From the IMG/VR virus record IMGVR_UViG_3300018080_000082, positions 1 through 35,756 of that record: a stretch of 35,756 bases of DNA. One strand, written 5' to 3'. Source of the DNA: a virus. A model generated the notes under the pieces. The model was not told where the DNA came from. It saw nothing but the letters and a program-made list of their open reading frames with translations, and searched no databases. Both the position numbers and the translations under genes were made by a program. Shown here piece by piece: positions 7,015 to 16,081 of the stretch. Position 1 is the first letter of the stretch. Every line of letters starts with the position of its first letter.

Positions 7015-9293
7015 TCACCCTTCACGGTCAAGCACTGGGCGGCCGCCTTCCAGGCCTCGGAGCGCTTCTCCGCTTCCTCAACAGCCCGGTTGGCGGTGTC
7101 CCATTCCTCGGCCTCGTCCAGCCAGACCCGGTTGCCCGATGCGTCCTCGATCTGGACGGATTCCAATTGATCCGTGGTTTTAAGGTCTTCCACGACCTCA
7201 AAGTTGAAGGAGTTGCCGTCGGGGTCCACCCCCATCTCGGCCAGGTTGTCTTCCAGGTTGGGGGTGCGCCGCATGGCCTCCAGGTCCGGGGCCTTGGGCA
7301 TGGGGACCTCCTCGAGGGGCAGGGTCCGGAAGTCCAGTTCGTCGGACAAGGTGGTTGCCGGCTTGACAACGCTCCAATTCCGCCCTAACCTATACTCGTG
7401 AGGAGAAAAAGCCATGTCCGAGTCGGATAGATTCATTGAAGAGGGCGGCTTCCCGTACGTCTGGGCATCAGACGGGCGGATCTTCTTGATCCAGGACGGC
7501 AAGAGGGTCGAGATCTCCGATCCCGACTCCCGAACCAAGATCAAGTCCAAGTCGCGCCTGATCTCAGAGACCACCGCCTTGAAGCTGTCGGCCGAGAGGG
7601 CAAGGTCCGCCGCCATAATCGCCGCGTCATAGCCCTTCCTCGCAAGCCCCATCAGCTCTGTCTGCAGTGCGTTGAGCCGTCCCCGTAGGTTTGCGGGTGC
7701 ACGGTCCAAAACCTCGTCTATCTTTCTGGTGACCTCGTAAATCTTGTGGCCCACCGTCTCCTTGAAGGCCATGACCTGAGGCAGGTTTACCTGCAGTTCC
7801 ACCACGTGGCCGGCCGGGGTGAGGAAGTTCACGCTCAGGTCCCGGTAGCCGTCCATGGCCGGAGAGGTGAACCTGTCATCCACCAGTGAAGTGCGCCAGG
7901 GATGGTTGGCCAGGGCCTCCTGGTAGGCCCGCACCTGACCCATGTTCTCGGCCACGATGGTGCCGGCGGCATAGTCGGTGATGCCTTCCGGGCCGATGCC
8001 GCGCCGCGCCATTTTCTCCCGGGCGCTGCCCATGGTCTTCACGCGGGGGTGACCCAGCAACTTGCCGCCAAGCCGGCCGGTCAGCTTCTTCATGGCTCGG
8101 GCCAGATCGTCGGCCGCCTCGGTGGCCTCGATGAGCAGCTGCCCCACATGGCGGGCTCCCCGGGGCTGGTAGAGATCCACCACCAGCACCGAGGCCCCTT
8201 CCGCCCCCTCGGCCCGGAGCGCGGCCAGGCGCTTGTTGCCGTCCAGCACCCGGAGGGAGCCGTCGCCCAGGTCCACCGCCCGGAGGGGCGGCATGCTCTC
8301 CACGAGCACGGCCTCGCCGGCGTCGGCCGGCTGAAGGGGCTTGGCGTCTTCCCTGCCGATCAGGTCATCGAGGAGGACCGTCTTTGCCCCGTCCACCGGC
8401 TCGAAGCGGGACCAGACCTCGGCATTAACGCGGCCCAGGGGCATCTGCACCACCCCACGCAAGACAGGCCCCACATCGACCGGGTCACCCCCCAGGTGGT
8501 CGTCAACCGCCTTGATGTGGGCCTGGGCGGCCACCCCTCGCCGCCGGGCCACCAGGCCGGCCCCGGCCCCGAACAGGGCGCCGATGGCCCCGGAGAGCAT
8601 CAGGTCCCAGGCCGAGTCCTCCCAGGTGGGGTCAAGGCCCAGCTCGGCCTGGCGGGAAAAGACCAGGGGTTGAACAACGGCTGTGGCCGCCACGTTCTCG
8701 GCCGCCCCCAGCAGGGCCCGGGTTACCACCGGCCGCCGAGCCACGGCGGCGGCGATCTTGGGGATCTTGCTGGCCGGGCCGGCCAGGGGCACGAAGTTGA
8801 TGGGATCCGGCAGGGAGCCGAGCATGCCGGCGGCAAAACCCAGGGCCCCCCGGAACACACCCCCGGGGCTGCGGGCTATGAGGCTTTGGCGGTAGACCGT
8901 GCGGACATGCTCCTCGGCCCGGATCTGGGCCACCCGCCGGGTGAGCTTGGGATCATATTTCATGCCCTCCCGGAACCAGGGGCTGGCCCGCCATTCGTCC
9001 TCGCTCAGGGGGCGGTCCTCCGGTTCACTGATGCCGGGGTAGAAGGTCAGGCCGGTCTGCTGCCGGTACAGGTAGCGGCGAAAGCCCACGGCCGGGCTGT
9101 CCGGCCGGTCCACCCAGGTGCGGGCGTAATCCTCCCGCTTCTTGGCCATGATCGGCTGCAACATGGTGTAGGCGAAGCCCTCGCCGAGCTGCGCACCGAG
9201 CAGTTCCCCCAGCGAGGTCTTGCGCTCGGTCACGGCGGTGGCGTAGTCATCCTCGTTCATCATCTGCACGTCGGGGGCCAGCAGCTCGTTCAT
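7011..9293 (-). CDS. Internal virion protein with ParB-like and RelA/SpoT-like domains
   Basis: This 760-aa protein lies among the ejection proteins. Residues 145-250 contain hydrophobic stretches (GALGFAAGMLGSLPDP; LMLSGAIGALFGAGAGLVA). About 320-375 resemble the ParB/Srx N-terminal fold (SLRVLDGNKRLAALRAEGAE). About 415-530 resemble a RelA/SpoT-type nucleotidyltransferase domain: GYRDLSVNFLTPAGHVVELQ followed by K..VGHKIYE. The last 200 residues look like low-complexity linker. Such domains in injected virion proteins suggest an effector acting in the new host early in infection, but catalysis is unproven. The start overlaps the upstream stop. Confidence 0.72.
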   Translation of the reverse strand: MNELLAPDVQMMNEDDYATAVTERKTSLGELLGAQLGEGFAYTMLQPIMAKKREDYARTWVDRPDSPAVGFRRYLYRQQTGLTFYPGISEPEDRPLSEDEWRASPWFREGMKYDPKLTRRVAQIRAEEHVRTVYRQSLIARSPGGVFRGALGFAAGMLGSLPDPINFVPLAGPASKIPKIAAAVARRPVVTRALLGAAENVAATAVVQPLVFSRQAELGLDPTWEDSAWDLMLSGAIGALFGAGAGLVARRRGVAAQAHIKAVDDHLGGDPVDVGPVLRGVVQMPLGRVNAEVWSRFEPVDGAKTVLLDDLIGREDAKPLQPADAGEAVLVESMPPLRAVDLGDGSLRVLDGNKRLAALRAEGAEGASVLVVDLYQPRGARHVGQLLIEATEAADDLARAMKKLTGRLGGKLLGHPRVKTMGSAREKMARRGIGPEGITDYAAGTIVAENMGQVRAYQEALANHPWRTSLVDDRFTSPAMDGYRDLSVNFLTPAGHVVELQVNLPQVMAFKETVGHKIYEVTRKIDEVLDRAPANLRGRLNALQTELMGLARKGYDAAIMAADLALSADSFKAVVSEIRRDLDLILVRESGSEISTLLPSWIKKIRPSDAQTYGKPPSSMNLSDSDMAFSPHEYRLGRNWSVVKPATTLSDELDFRTLPLEEVPMPKAPDLEAMRRTPNLEDNLAEMGVDPDGNSFNFEVVEDLKTTDQLESVQIEDASGNRVWLDEAEEWDTANRAVEEAEKRSEAWKAAAQCLTVKGE
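7363..7391 (+). promoter_or_regulatory. Promoter-like sequence antisense to a virion gene
   Basis: A perfect -35 TTGACA (7363-7368), a 17-bp spacer and TAACCT (7386-7391, three of six consensus bases) lie antisense to the 760-aa gene. TATACT (7391-7396) follows directly. An AGGAG (7401-7405) and ATG (7414) come next. The arrangement is more complete than expected by chance within a GC-rich coding region, but it is untested. Confidence 0.35.
7414..7632 (+). CDS. Possible antisense-encoded 72-aa protein
   Basis: An open frame of 72 codons runs opposite to codons about 555-627 of the 760-aa gene. It begins MSESDRFIEEGGFPYVWASD and reads as a balanced protein (DGRIFLIQDGKRVEISDPDS) with a helical C-terminus. 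AGGAG lies 8 nt before the ATG and a promoter-like sequence lies upstream. The opposite-strand protein is a low-complexity linker here, so the region could tolerate overprinting. Antisense frames are common in GC-rich genes, so this remains a candidate. Confidence 0.3.
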   Translation: MSESDRFIEEGGFPYVWASDGRIFLIQDGKRVEISDPDSRTKIKSKSRLISETTALKLSAERARSAAIIAAS

Positions 9294-11611
9294 GGCATCA
9301 CCCCCAGCAGATAGGGGTCATCGGCGCTGGCCGGCCCGCCCGTTTGGGCGGCCATGGCCTCGAGCTGGTCCTTGGTGATGGTGAACGGGCGGCCCTGGGC
9401 GTCGGTATAGGCCTTGCCGTACTGGTGGTGGACCAGGACGAACCGGTCCCCGTAGTTGACCCAGACCCCCTGCTCCACGGCCATCTGGATGAGCTCCTGG
9501 AGGTGGCTGGAAACCGGGGCGGCGCTCACCGGCTGGCCGTAGCGCTTGCGGTAGGCCGCCTTCCAGTCCTTCACGTCGGGCCCCACCACGCCCCGGAGCT
9601 CGGCCTCGTGGCGGGTCATCAAATGTTCCTTGACCTTGTACCGGGCCGACCGGAACCCGGTCTCGGCCACATCGGGATCCACCTTGGACGGCAGGATCAC
9701 CACGGCCAGGTCCTCGTCAACCAGGGTGTTGCGCGAGTTGCCAACCACTGCGGCGGCCCTCTCCGCTGCTTCACCCTCGCCGGCGCCGGCGGCGGCAAAG
9801 GCCAGGGCCGACTTGTAGATGAGATCCTGCCAGGCGTTGAGCTGCTGAAGGGCCTCCGGGCCTCCCAGGGTCGCACTCGCCTGCAGGTACGAGCCGTAGG
9901 GCGTCTCGCCGAAGGCCTCGGCCACCTTTGCCTTCACCCCGGACTTGACCGACGGCTCCACCTTGAACTGGGCCTCGCTCATCCCCGCCAGCAGGACCAG
10001 CCTCTGGGCGGTCTGCCGCTGGTGGGGGGTGTCCAGGAGGCTGGCGGCCAGTCCATACTGCACCGGCAGCTTCAGCTCCTTGAGCACCCCCAGGAAGTAG
10101 TCTCCATAGCGCTGCTGGGCCTGCACCAGCCACTGGAAGCTTTCCTGGGGCTTGGCCTTCAGGAACGATTCCCGTAGCTCCATGGCCTCTTCCTTGGGCA
10201 GGTGGCGGCGCAGGCCCGGGGCGATGCCCAGGCGGTCCTGCTCGGCCAGGCTGGCCTTGATCATGGCCTGGGTCTGGGCGTTCTTATCGTCCGGGGGCAC
10301 CAGGCCCTCGGCCACCGAGGCGGCCAGTTCCAGCTTGGCGGCCGGCATGGCGGCCAGGGCGGGATCCTCGCGGGCGGCGGTGATCTGCCGCTGCACCTCC
10401 ACCAGGGCCTTCTGGTATATGGCCTGCTTGTCCTTGAAGTCGTCGTCATCGGCCTTGGGCTTGAGGATGCGCTCAACGGCCAGGGCCCGCTCCTGCAGGG
10501 GAAGCTCCCCTACCTCCTCCATCACCGCCCACACCTGGGCCGCCTGCTTGCTGGTCTTGTTGAACTCCTCCAGGGCCTCGGGCTTGCCGGCCAACAGGGC
10601 GCGGATCTTGTCCCCGTCCCGCTCCTGGCCGGTGGCGGTGATCCGGGCCAGCTCGTCGGGGATCATCCCGGCCGCCCGGCGGATCCGGCCGTTCACCACC
10701 CTTTCGGCCTCTGCCCTCCGGCTCCTGGACTCGGCCAGGGCCCTGCGGTCCATCATCCCCTGCGCCGTGGGGGAGAGGTACTTGTACAGGGAGTTGACCC
10801 CGTTGGCGGCCTGTGGATCCTTGCGGGCCTTCAGCACCGAGTCGGGCGATACCTGGATCATGCGGTCCAGGCGGCCGGCGGCAACCTCGGCATAGGCCTC
10901 GCGCAGGGTGGCCGCCCCGGTGGCGGCGCTGATGGTGTTGGAGGCCACCGCGGCCTGGACCCGGGCCTTCATCTCCCCCAGCAGCTGGGTAAAGTGGCCC
11001 AGGCTGGCAGCGTTCACCGCCGCCCCCTGCAGGTCGGCCATCTGGTCGCCCAGGGCGGCCCGGTGCTCGTCGGCCTGGATGCGCCGGCTGCGCTCGGCCA
11101 CCGCGGTGTAGCCGTGAATGGCCGAACGCTGGAACCGTTCCCGGAATCGGTCGGCGGCGATGGGGCCCAGCCCCTGAACTCCCCGCTCCTCGATCTCCCT
11201 GACCAGCTTCTCCCACTCGGGCATGAACTGCTGGTAGTCGCGGCGGCCGGCGAACTCCTGGCGCTTCTTGGCCATGACCGCCTCGGCCGTGGACAGGGCC
11301 CGGCCCAGCTTGGTCACCTCCTCGCGCTCGACCATCTCCATGCCGAAGTTGTGCACCTTTTCAGCCTGCCTGGAGATCTCCCCCCAGGCCGCGGCCGTGC
11401 GGCCCACGGAGCGGTTGATGTCCGCGTAGGTCTCCCGGGCTGCCGACAGGCCGGCCTGGACACCCTCCACCGCCCGCAGTGCACTCTTGGCCCCGGCCGC
11501 CGCCTGGTCGGGATCCACCCGCACCCCGGGTGCACCGGGGTTGTTGGCCAGCGGCAGGCTGGACCTACCGGAGAGGGTGGCCTGGTGGGTCACTTGGGGA
11601 ACGCGCGGCAT
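9290..11611 (-). CDS. Internal virion / ejection protein (gp15-like position)
   Basis: This 773-aa, almost wholly alpha-helical protein is rich in Ala, Glu, Lys and Arg. It lies directly after a gp14-like protein and before the ParB/RelA-like one, matching the gp14-gp15-gp16 order of T7-like ejection genes. Segments such as AAWGEISRQAEKVHNFGMEM and the repeated helices of residues 140-350 resemble long core-protein helices. No enzyme motif or membrane segment is apparent. It is expected to form part of the internal core and the tube through which DNA enters the cell. Stop and start overlap neighbours by a few bases. Confidence 0.65.
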   Translation of the reverse strand: MPRVPQVTHQATLSGRSSLPLANNPGAPGVRVDPDQAAAGAKSALRAVEGVQAGLSAARETYADINRSVGRTAAAWGEISRQAEKVHNFGMEMVEREEVTKLGRALSTAEAVMAKKRQEFAGRRDYQQFMPEWEKLVREIEERGVQGLGPIAADRFRERFQRSAIHGYTAVAERSRRIQADEHRAALGDQMADLQGAAVNAASLGHFTQLLGEMKARVQAAVASNTISAATGAATLREAYAEVAAGRLDRMIQVSPDSVLKARKDPQAANGVNSLYKYLSPTAQGMMDRRALAESRSRRAEAERVVNGRIRRAAGMIPDELARITATGQERDGDKIRALLAGKPEALEEFNKTSKQAAQVWAVMEEVGELPLQERALAVERILKPKADDDDFKDKQAIYQKALVEVQRQITAAREDPALAAMPAAKLELAASVAEGLVPPDDKNAQTQAMIKASLAEQDRLGIAPGLRRHLPKEEAMELRESFLKAKPQESFQWLVQAQQRYGDYFLGVLKELKLPVQYGLAASLLDTPHQRQTAQRLVLLAGMSEAQFKVEPSVKSGVKAKVAEAFGETPYGSYLQASATLGGPEALQQLNAWQDLIYKSALAFAAAGAGEGEAAERAAAVVGNSRNTLVDEDLAVVILPSKVDPDVAETGFRSARYKVKEHLMTRHEAELRGVVGPDVKDWKAAYRKRYGQPVSAAPVSSHLQELIQMAVEQGVWVNYGDRFVLVHHQYGKAYTDAQGRPFTITKDQLEAMAAQTGGPASADDPYLLGVMP

Positions 11612-11614
11612 GTC

Positions 11615-12439
11615 TTACCCCCTCAGCATGGAATAGCGGCCGATGCCGGTGAGCAGGGAGGCCCCGGCCGTGAACAGGCTGGCCACCCCCTGCATGGACT
11701 GGGCCGTGGCGGAATAGCTCATGGCCGAGGACTGCAGGCTGAACAGGTCGGACTGGATCTCGGCCATGAGGGCGGAGACCTCCCCCGAAAACAGGTAGGT
11801 CTGGGCCGCGTTGGTGTCGAGCACCGACTGGGCCATGGCCTTGGCCGCCCCCACCTCCCCGGACCAGCGGCTGAATTCGGCCATATTCAGCAGCTTGGTG
11901 GTCTTAACCAGGCCCTCGTACTCCATGGCCGCGGCCTCGAGGGCCAGGTCGTGCTCCGTGTCCGCGTACACGTCCAGGGCGCTGCCGGTCCTCGGGTTGA
12001 CTCCGGCGTGGGAGAAGGTCATGAACTGCCGGTCCAGGATCTGGCCGCCGGCCTCCTCCAGCTTGAACACCTCCCAGGCCGTGGCCACCTCGACCGCCTC
12101 GGCGTCCGCCTCGTAGACCTGGGCGTTGTACTCGCCGATCTGCTCGGACAGCTCGGCCTCCCACTCGGCCATCTTGGCGTTGTACTCCATGGCCTTGGCC
12201 TGAAGGCCGGCCATGGCCTGGGCGTATTCCCCCTGCAGCTTGGCGGCCGAGGCCTGCTGCTCCAGGAGGGCCTGCTGGGCGTAGATGGACTGCATGCCCG
12301 GGCCGAAAAGGAGGCTGGCCTGGGTCAGCAGCCCCAGGGTGCCGAGGACGGTGCCGCCCAGGGCCCAGAGGGATCCGCTGGAGGCGGTGTTGGCTCCCGC
12401 AGTGGTTGCCAGCTTGGCGATATTGCTGATATCAGCCAT
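11615..12439 (-). CDS. Internal virion protein, gp14-like
   Basis: This 274-aa protein has an N-terminal hydrophobic segment (residues 23-47, LWALGGTVLGTLGLLTQASL), a long Ala/Glu-rich helical middle and a second hydrophobic patch near the C-terminus (GVASLFTAGASLLTGIG). The pattern fits the T7 gp14 class, small ejected proteins thought to form an outer-membrane pore. It starts within the stop of the tail tube B gene (sharing base 12439), so the two are translationally coupled. Assigned by topology and gene order. Confidence 0.65.
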   Translation of the reverse strand: MADISNIAKLATTAGANTASSGSLWALGGTVLGTLGLLTQASLLFGPGMQSIYAQQALLEQQASAAKLQGEYAQAMAGLQAKAMEYNAKMAEWEAELSEQIGEYNAQVYEADAEAVEVATAWEVFKLEEAGGQILDRQFMTFSHAGVNPRTGSALDVYADTEHDLALEAAAMEYEGLVKTTKLLNMAEFSRWSGEVGAAKAMAQSVLDTNAAQTYLFSGEVSALMAEIQSDLFSLQSSAMSYSATAQSMQGVASLFTAGASLLTGIGRYSMLRG

Positions 12440-14913
12440 TATCCGATCTCCGTGATCTGGTCGAAGGAGATGGAGGTGATGGTCAAGGGCAAGGGGTCAG
12501 GCTGTTTGAATATGATCGTGGTCCCCCTCTCGTAGGCCCCCTCGATGCTCACCTGGTAGAACCCGCTCATCGGCTGCAGGGGGCCGTCCACCGGGCTGGT
12601 CTCGTCCCGCATGACCAGGTCCTCCGGATGCTCGTCGTCGTCAGAGGTCCAGACCTGGCAGCCCACCGTGTCCTGGAACTGCACGGTGGCCGAGTTGATG
12701 CGCTGGATGAGGCCCAGGGTGTCACCCCGGGGGTTGCCCTTGCCCAGGGGAAGGGTCTCGGCCAGGGGGGTGAAGGGCAGGCCCACCTGCGCCTTGGCGG
12801 TGGGGTAGTCCATGGCGATGGTCCCGGAGCTCACCACCCGCTGGGAAAGGGGCGAACCGTCCGCCAGCACGGCCACGGTCTGGCCCTCGAGGTGATCCAG
12901 GCCTGACAGTTGGGTGGTGGCCAGGGCCTCGGCCAGGCCGTCGCTGGTGTAGGGGGTGAAGCCGGTACCGTCGATGCTCTGGTGGAGGAATCCGCCGGCA
13001 GTGTAGGGGGTGAAGCCGGTCCCATCGACGCCCGAAAGCTCGAAGGTGTCATCGGTTTTGTTGGCCACCGTGTAGACGTTGCCGTTGAGCTCGGTCATGC
13101 CGGCCACGTCCTCGATGTAGACCGAGTCTCCGTCGGCCAGGCCATGGGCCGGCGCGGTTATCACCACAGGATCGGCCTGGGTGGCCCCGGTCATGGCGAT
13201 GGTGTCGGTATCGAACAAAGAGAAGTAATCGGTGGCCACATCGCCGATGAGATAGTCATTTATGTTGAGATCGGTCATGCCTTCGACCTGGGAGGTGCGC
13301 ACCCAATCGCCGTCGCTGAAGCCGTGCGCGGTGGCGGTGACCACCACCGGGTTGGCGGCCGTGGCCCCGCTGATGTCGGCCGGGTCATGGTAGGTGAGCC
13401 CGGAATCCACGTAGAAGGCATCCTCGATGTCGTCGGAGACCTCGCCGTATTGGGCCTCGATGAACTCCACGAACCGGCCGTTCAGGCGGTTGACCACCAG
13501 CCAGACCTCGTCCTGGTAGGTCCCGGGGATGACGCAGACGCTCTCCACCGTGCCCTCGGTCTCGTGCAGGGACCAGCCGATGACATCTTCGTCCCGGTAA
13601 TAGGTGCAGGTGAGGAGATCTCCCTCGTCGGTCTGGAGCCAGATGAGCCGGTCGGGGTAGGCCTGGAAGGCAAACTCCCCCAGGCCCACCTTGGTGAGGT
13701 GCGGGGCCAGCCGGGACAGGTCGGCCGGATTGTAGGCCTCATTGGCCCAGTCATAGCCATAGTCCATCATCCGCTTGCCGTGCCGGCGGACAAAGACCAC
13801 CGCCCGGTCGATCAGCTCGGCCCGCTGGTTCTCCGAGCCCTCGGAGGAGTGCCGGCGATGCAGCTGCGGGTTATTGGGGGAGAGGGACGACTCCAGGCTG
13901 GGAGATCCCACCACCCACTCGCCGCCCAGGGTGCCGAACACCAGGTTGCGCGAGGGGCATACCCACTGGATGGGGTTGGCCTTCTGGTCGGCCAGTTCGT
14001 AGGAGAGGGCGTCGGTGTCGGCGACATTGCCCTGGGAGTCGGAAGGGGCCATGTTCTCGTAGTCGGCGGTCACCGACCCCCAATATTTCATGGGGTCCTC
14101 GTCGGTGTAGCCCAGGATGAGCCGCTGGTCGAAGAAGGCCACCTTGGCCGGCCAGCCGCGGTGCTCCCCCCATGCCCCGATGCGGAAGGGCCCGCTCTTG
14201 GTGTGGTCGGCCAGGTCGCCGTAGTCCAGCCCGGCCTCCCCCATCACGTCGGCGGTGACCACCGTGGAGCTGCTGTAGGCCGTGATCTTGAACCAGTACC
14301 AATCCCCGGAGGTGTCGTTCCACCGCACCAGGGCCCCGACCATGTCGGAGGTGAAGACGGCCGAGTCGGCCGTGAGGGTCACAGATCCGGTGATCCCCGA
14401 GGGGTCCAGCTCGTTGGTGTCGGGCTCCGGGTCCAGGTAGGGCCCGTCTATCCAGTCCACCACCGACAGGGTCCAGGAGGTGTGGCCGGTCCTGCTGAGC
14501 TTGCGAGGGGCATAGTCCGGATGGGTGAAGTACATGACATCGGCCGACTGGGCGAAGTCCAGCTCCCAGATCTCGTCCTCGTCCCAGGGGGTGGCGATCT
14601 CGTAGGGTGAGGCCCCGTTGACGATGATCCCCTGGTCCTTGTAGAACCGCATGGTGTAGTGCCCCAGCTCCAGGATGTAGGCCTGGATGTTGGAGAACTC
14701 GAAGCCGATGAGGCGGTGCCGCCGGGAGGAGGCCTTCACCTCGTAGACCATGCGGGAGCCGGCCCGGGCGGTGATGCCTCCGTGCGGGAAGGGGTAAATA
14801 TTCCTTAACCGTTTGAAACCGTTGTAATAATTCTGGAAGTCCACCCGGCCATACATGCGCGGGGACAGCTCCCCGGCCGTCCCGTTGGTCTGTATGAGGT
14901 TGGCCCGCGGCAT
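12439..14913 (-). CDS. Tail tubular protein B (nozzle), gp12-like
   Basis: This 824-aa protein forms the podovirus tail nozzle. The N-terminus has the family hallmark NGTAGELSPRMYGRVD, with YPFPHGGITARAGSRMVYEV and a beta-propeller-like body (FSNIQAYILELGHYTMRFYK; DVMYFTHPDYAPRKL). Residues about 505-655 contain an inserted duplicated domain (GATQADPVVITAPAHGLADG; ELNGNVYTV), the FCCH-like module often inserted in phage tail proteins, followed by a repeated DGTGFTPYT. It is coupled to the tail tube A gene upstream and the gp14-like gene downstream. Confidence 0.88.
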   Translation of the reverse strand: MPRANLIQTNGTAGELSPRMYGRVDFQNYYNGFKRLRNIYPFPHGGITARAGSRMVYEVKASSRRHRLIGFEFSNIQAYILELGHYTMRFYKDQGIIVNGASPYEIATPWDEDEIWELDFAQSADVMYFTHPDYAPRKLSRTGHTSWTLSVVDWIDGPYLDPEPDTNELDPSGITGSVTLTADSAVFTSDMVGALVRWNDTSGDWYWFKITAYSSSTVVTADVMGEAGLDYGDLADHTKSGPFRIGAWGEHRGWPAKVAFFDQRLILGYTDEDPMKYWGSVTADYENMAPSDSQGNVADTDALSYELADQKANPIQWVCPSRNLVFGTLGGEWVVGSPSLESSLSPNNPQLHRRHSSEGSENQRAELIDRAVVFVRRHGKRMMDYGYDWANEAYNPADLSRLAPHLTKVGLGEFAFQAYPDRLIWLQTDEGDLLTCTYYRDEDVIGWSLHETEGTVESVCVIPGTYQDEVWLVVNRLNGRFVEFIEAQYGEVSDDIEDAFYVDSGLTYHDPADISGATAANPVVVTATAHGFSDGDWVRTSQVEGMTDLNINDYLIGDVATDYFSLFDTDTIAMTGATQADPVVITAPAHGLADGDSVYIEDVAGMTELNGNVYTVANKTDDTFELSGVDGTGFTPYTAGGFLHQSIDGTGFTPYTSDGLAEALATTQLSGLDHLEGQTVAVLADGSPLSQRVVSSGTIAMDYPTAKAQVGLPFTPLAETLPLGKGNPRGDTLGLIQRINSATVQFQDTVGCQVWTSDDDEHPEDLVMRDETSPVDGPLQPMSGFYQVSIEGAYERGTTIIFKQPDPLPLTITSISFDQITEIG

Positions 14914-15509
14914 CAGGAGGTCTCCGCATAACGGACCGTGCCCGAGGTTCGCCGGGAATTGAGCCAGTCGTCCTCATGCTCCAGCCGCTCGGGGTAACCC
15001 TCCTGCGCGTCCATGGCGCGGGCCCGGGCAAGCTTCAGCTCCCGTTCCTTGATGAGCCCTTCCACGAAGCTGGCCGAGGGTTTGAGGGCATAGGCCAGTT
15101 CCACGGCCAGTGCCAGGCCAAGAGCATCGACGAAGTAGGGGGGCATGAGGGTGGTGTCGGTGATCTTGGCCAGGTACAGGGCGTAGACCTCGCTCAGGTC
15201 GGTAACCACGGTGCGCCCTTCCACCCGCCAGTCGGAGATGGTGTCGTCTATGCCGATCACCCGGAGGCAGTCGGCCGGCAGCTGGTAGGCGTAGCTGTAG
15301 TCGAAGGTGGGGGCGGCGGAGAGCCGGGCCAGGCGGTCCCGCTTTTGGGCGAAATTCCAGGGGTGGGCGCTTACCAGGGCATCGCGCACCATGGGATAAC
15401 GCAGAAAGCAGAGCCGGGCCTCCCGGTTGCCGGAGGCCGACAAGGCGCTGATGGTCTTGTCTCCTACGCGGATCAAAGCGGCATTGCAGATATCAACCTC
15501 GCTGGCCAT
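14913..15509 (-). CDS. Tail tubular protein A, gp11-like
   Basis: This 198-aa adaptor ring protein connects portal and nozzle. The N-terminus (EVDICNAALIRVGDKTISAL) and ALVSAHPWNFAQKRDRLARL are typical of the T7 gp11 family. The middle YSYAYQLPADCLRVIGI is also characteristic. It precedes the nozzle gene and shares one base with it. Length matches the family. Confidence 0.9.
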   Translation of the reverse strand: MASEVDICNAALIRVGDKTISALSASGNREARLCFLRYPMVRDALVSAHPWNFAQKRDRLARLSAAPTFDYSYAYQLPADCLRVIGIDDTISDWRVEGRTVVTDLSEVYALYLAKITDTTLMPPYFVDALGLALAVELAYALKPSASFVEGLIKERELKLARARAMDAQEGYPERLEHEDDWLNSRRTSGTVRYAETS

Positions 15510-15531
15510 GGCGGCTCACCCCTTTTGGTTT

Positions 15532-15571
15532 GGCGCCGGGGGGTGGAGTGACGGCCCCGCCTCCCGGCGCC
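15532..15571 (-). other. Intergenic hairpin after the capsid module
   Basis: A perfect 9-bp stem (GGCGCCGGG with CCCGGCGCC) closes a 22-nt loop in the gap between the 148-aa gene and tail tube A. There is no U run, so it is more likely an RNA stability or processing element, or a partial terminator that lowers tail expression relative to capsid. The same GGCGCCGG word appears twice in the capsid leader. Confidence 0.5.
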
Positions 15572-15590
15572 GATGGCAAAGAAGGGGGCG

Positions 15591-16037
15591 TTAGCCCCAG
15601 GTAAACGCGATAAAGGCCTTGATGGTGCCGGTGATGGCGGCGCCGGCCGTGGTCAGGACGAGGGCGCACTCCTCGCTGGTCTTGTAGGGCATGTTGTCGA
15701 TGACGCCTCCCTGCCCCAGAACGATGTCGCCGGCGGCCGCGGTGCTCTCGGCGGCCGCGTAGCGGTCATCGTCCTCGTCGGCCGAGTCGTTGTCGCCCAC
15801 CTTGATGGTGCTGCTGGCTCCCAGGGCGTCGTGCACGATGCGCGACCCCGGCAGGACCACCGCGCCTTTGGGCAGCGGCCCCAGATGGATCACCGTGCCG
15901 ATGGCCGCGGCTGCGGCCTCGTAGGTGTCGTAGAGGAAGTGCACCTGGCCCTTGTGGTAGACCCGGTCCAGCTGGTCGGACCCCTCGATCTGGCTGTTGA
16001 CCAGCGCGTTGTAGTTGGTTCCGTAAACATCAGCCAT
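15591..16037 (-). CDS. Capsid-associated protein (decoration candidate)
   Basis: This 148-aa protein lies directly after the capsid gene. It is Ala/Gly/Val-rich and beta-like (AIGTVIHLGPLPKGAVVLPG), with an acidic loop (DNDSADEDDD) and a hydrophobic end. Proteins of this kind follow the capsid gene in many podoviruses and may decorate or stabilise the shell. An AGGAG lies about 9 nt before the ATG. Function inferred from position. Confidence 0.65.
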   Translation of the reverse strand: MADVYGTNYNALVNSQIEGSDQLDRVYHKGQVHFLYDTYEAAAAAIGTVIHLGPLPKGAVVLPGSRIVHDALGASSTIKVGDNDSADEDDDRYAAAESTAAAGDIVLGQGGVIDNMPYKTSEECALVLTTAGAAITGTIKAFIAFTWG

Positions 16038-16081
16038 GGTTAACTGCTCCTGTTCCGGAGGGCTAGATAGCCGTCAGGCTC

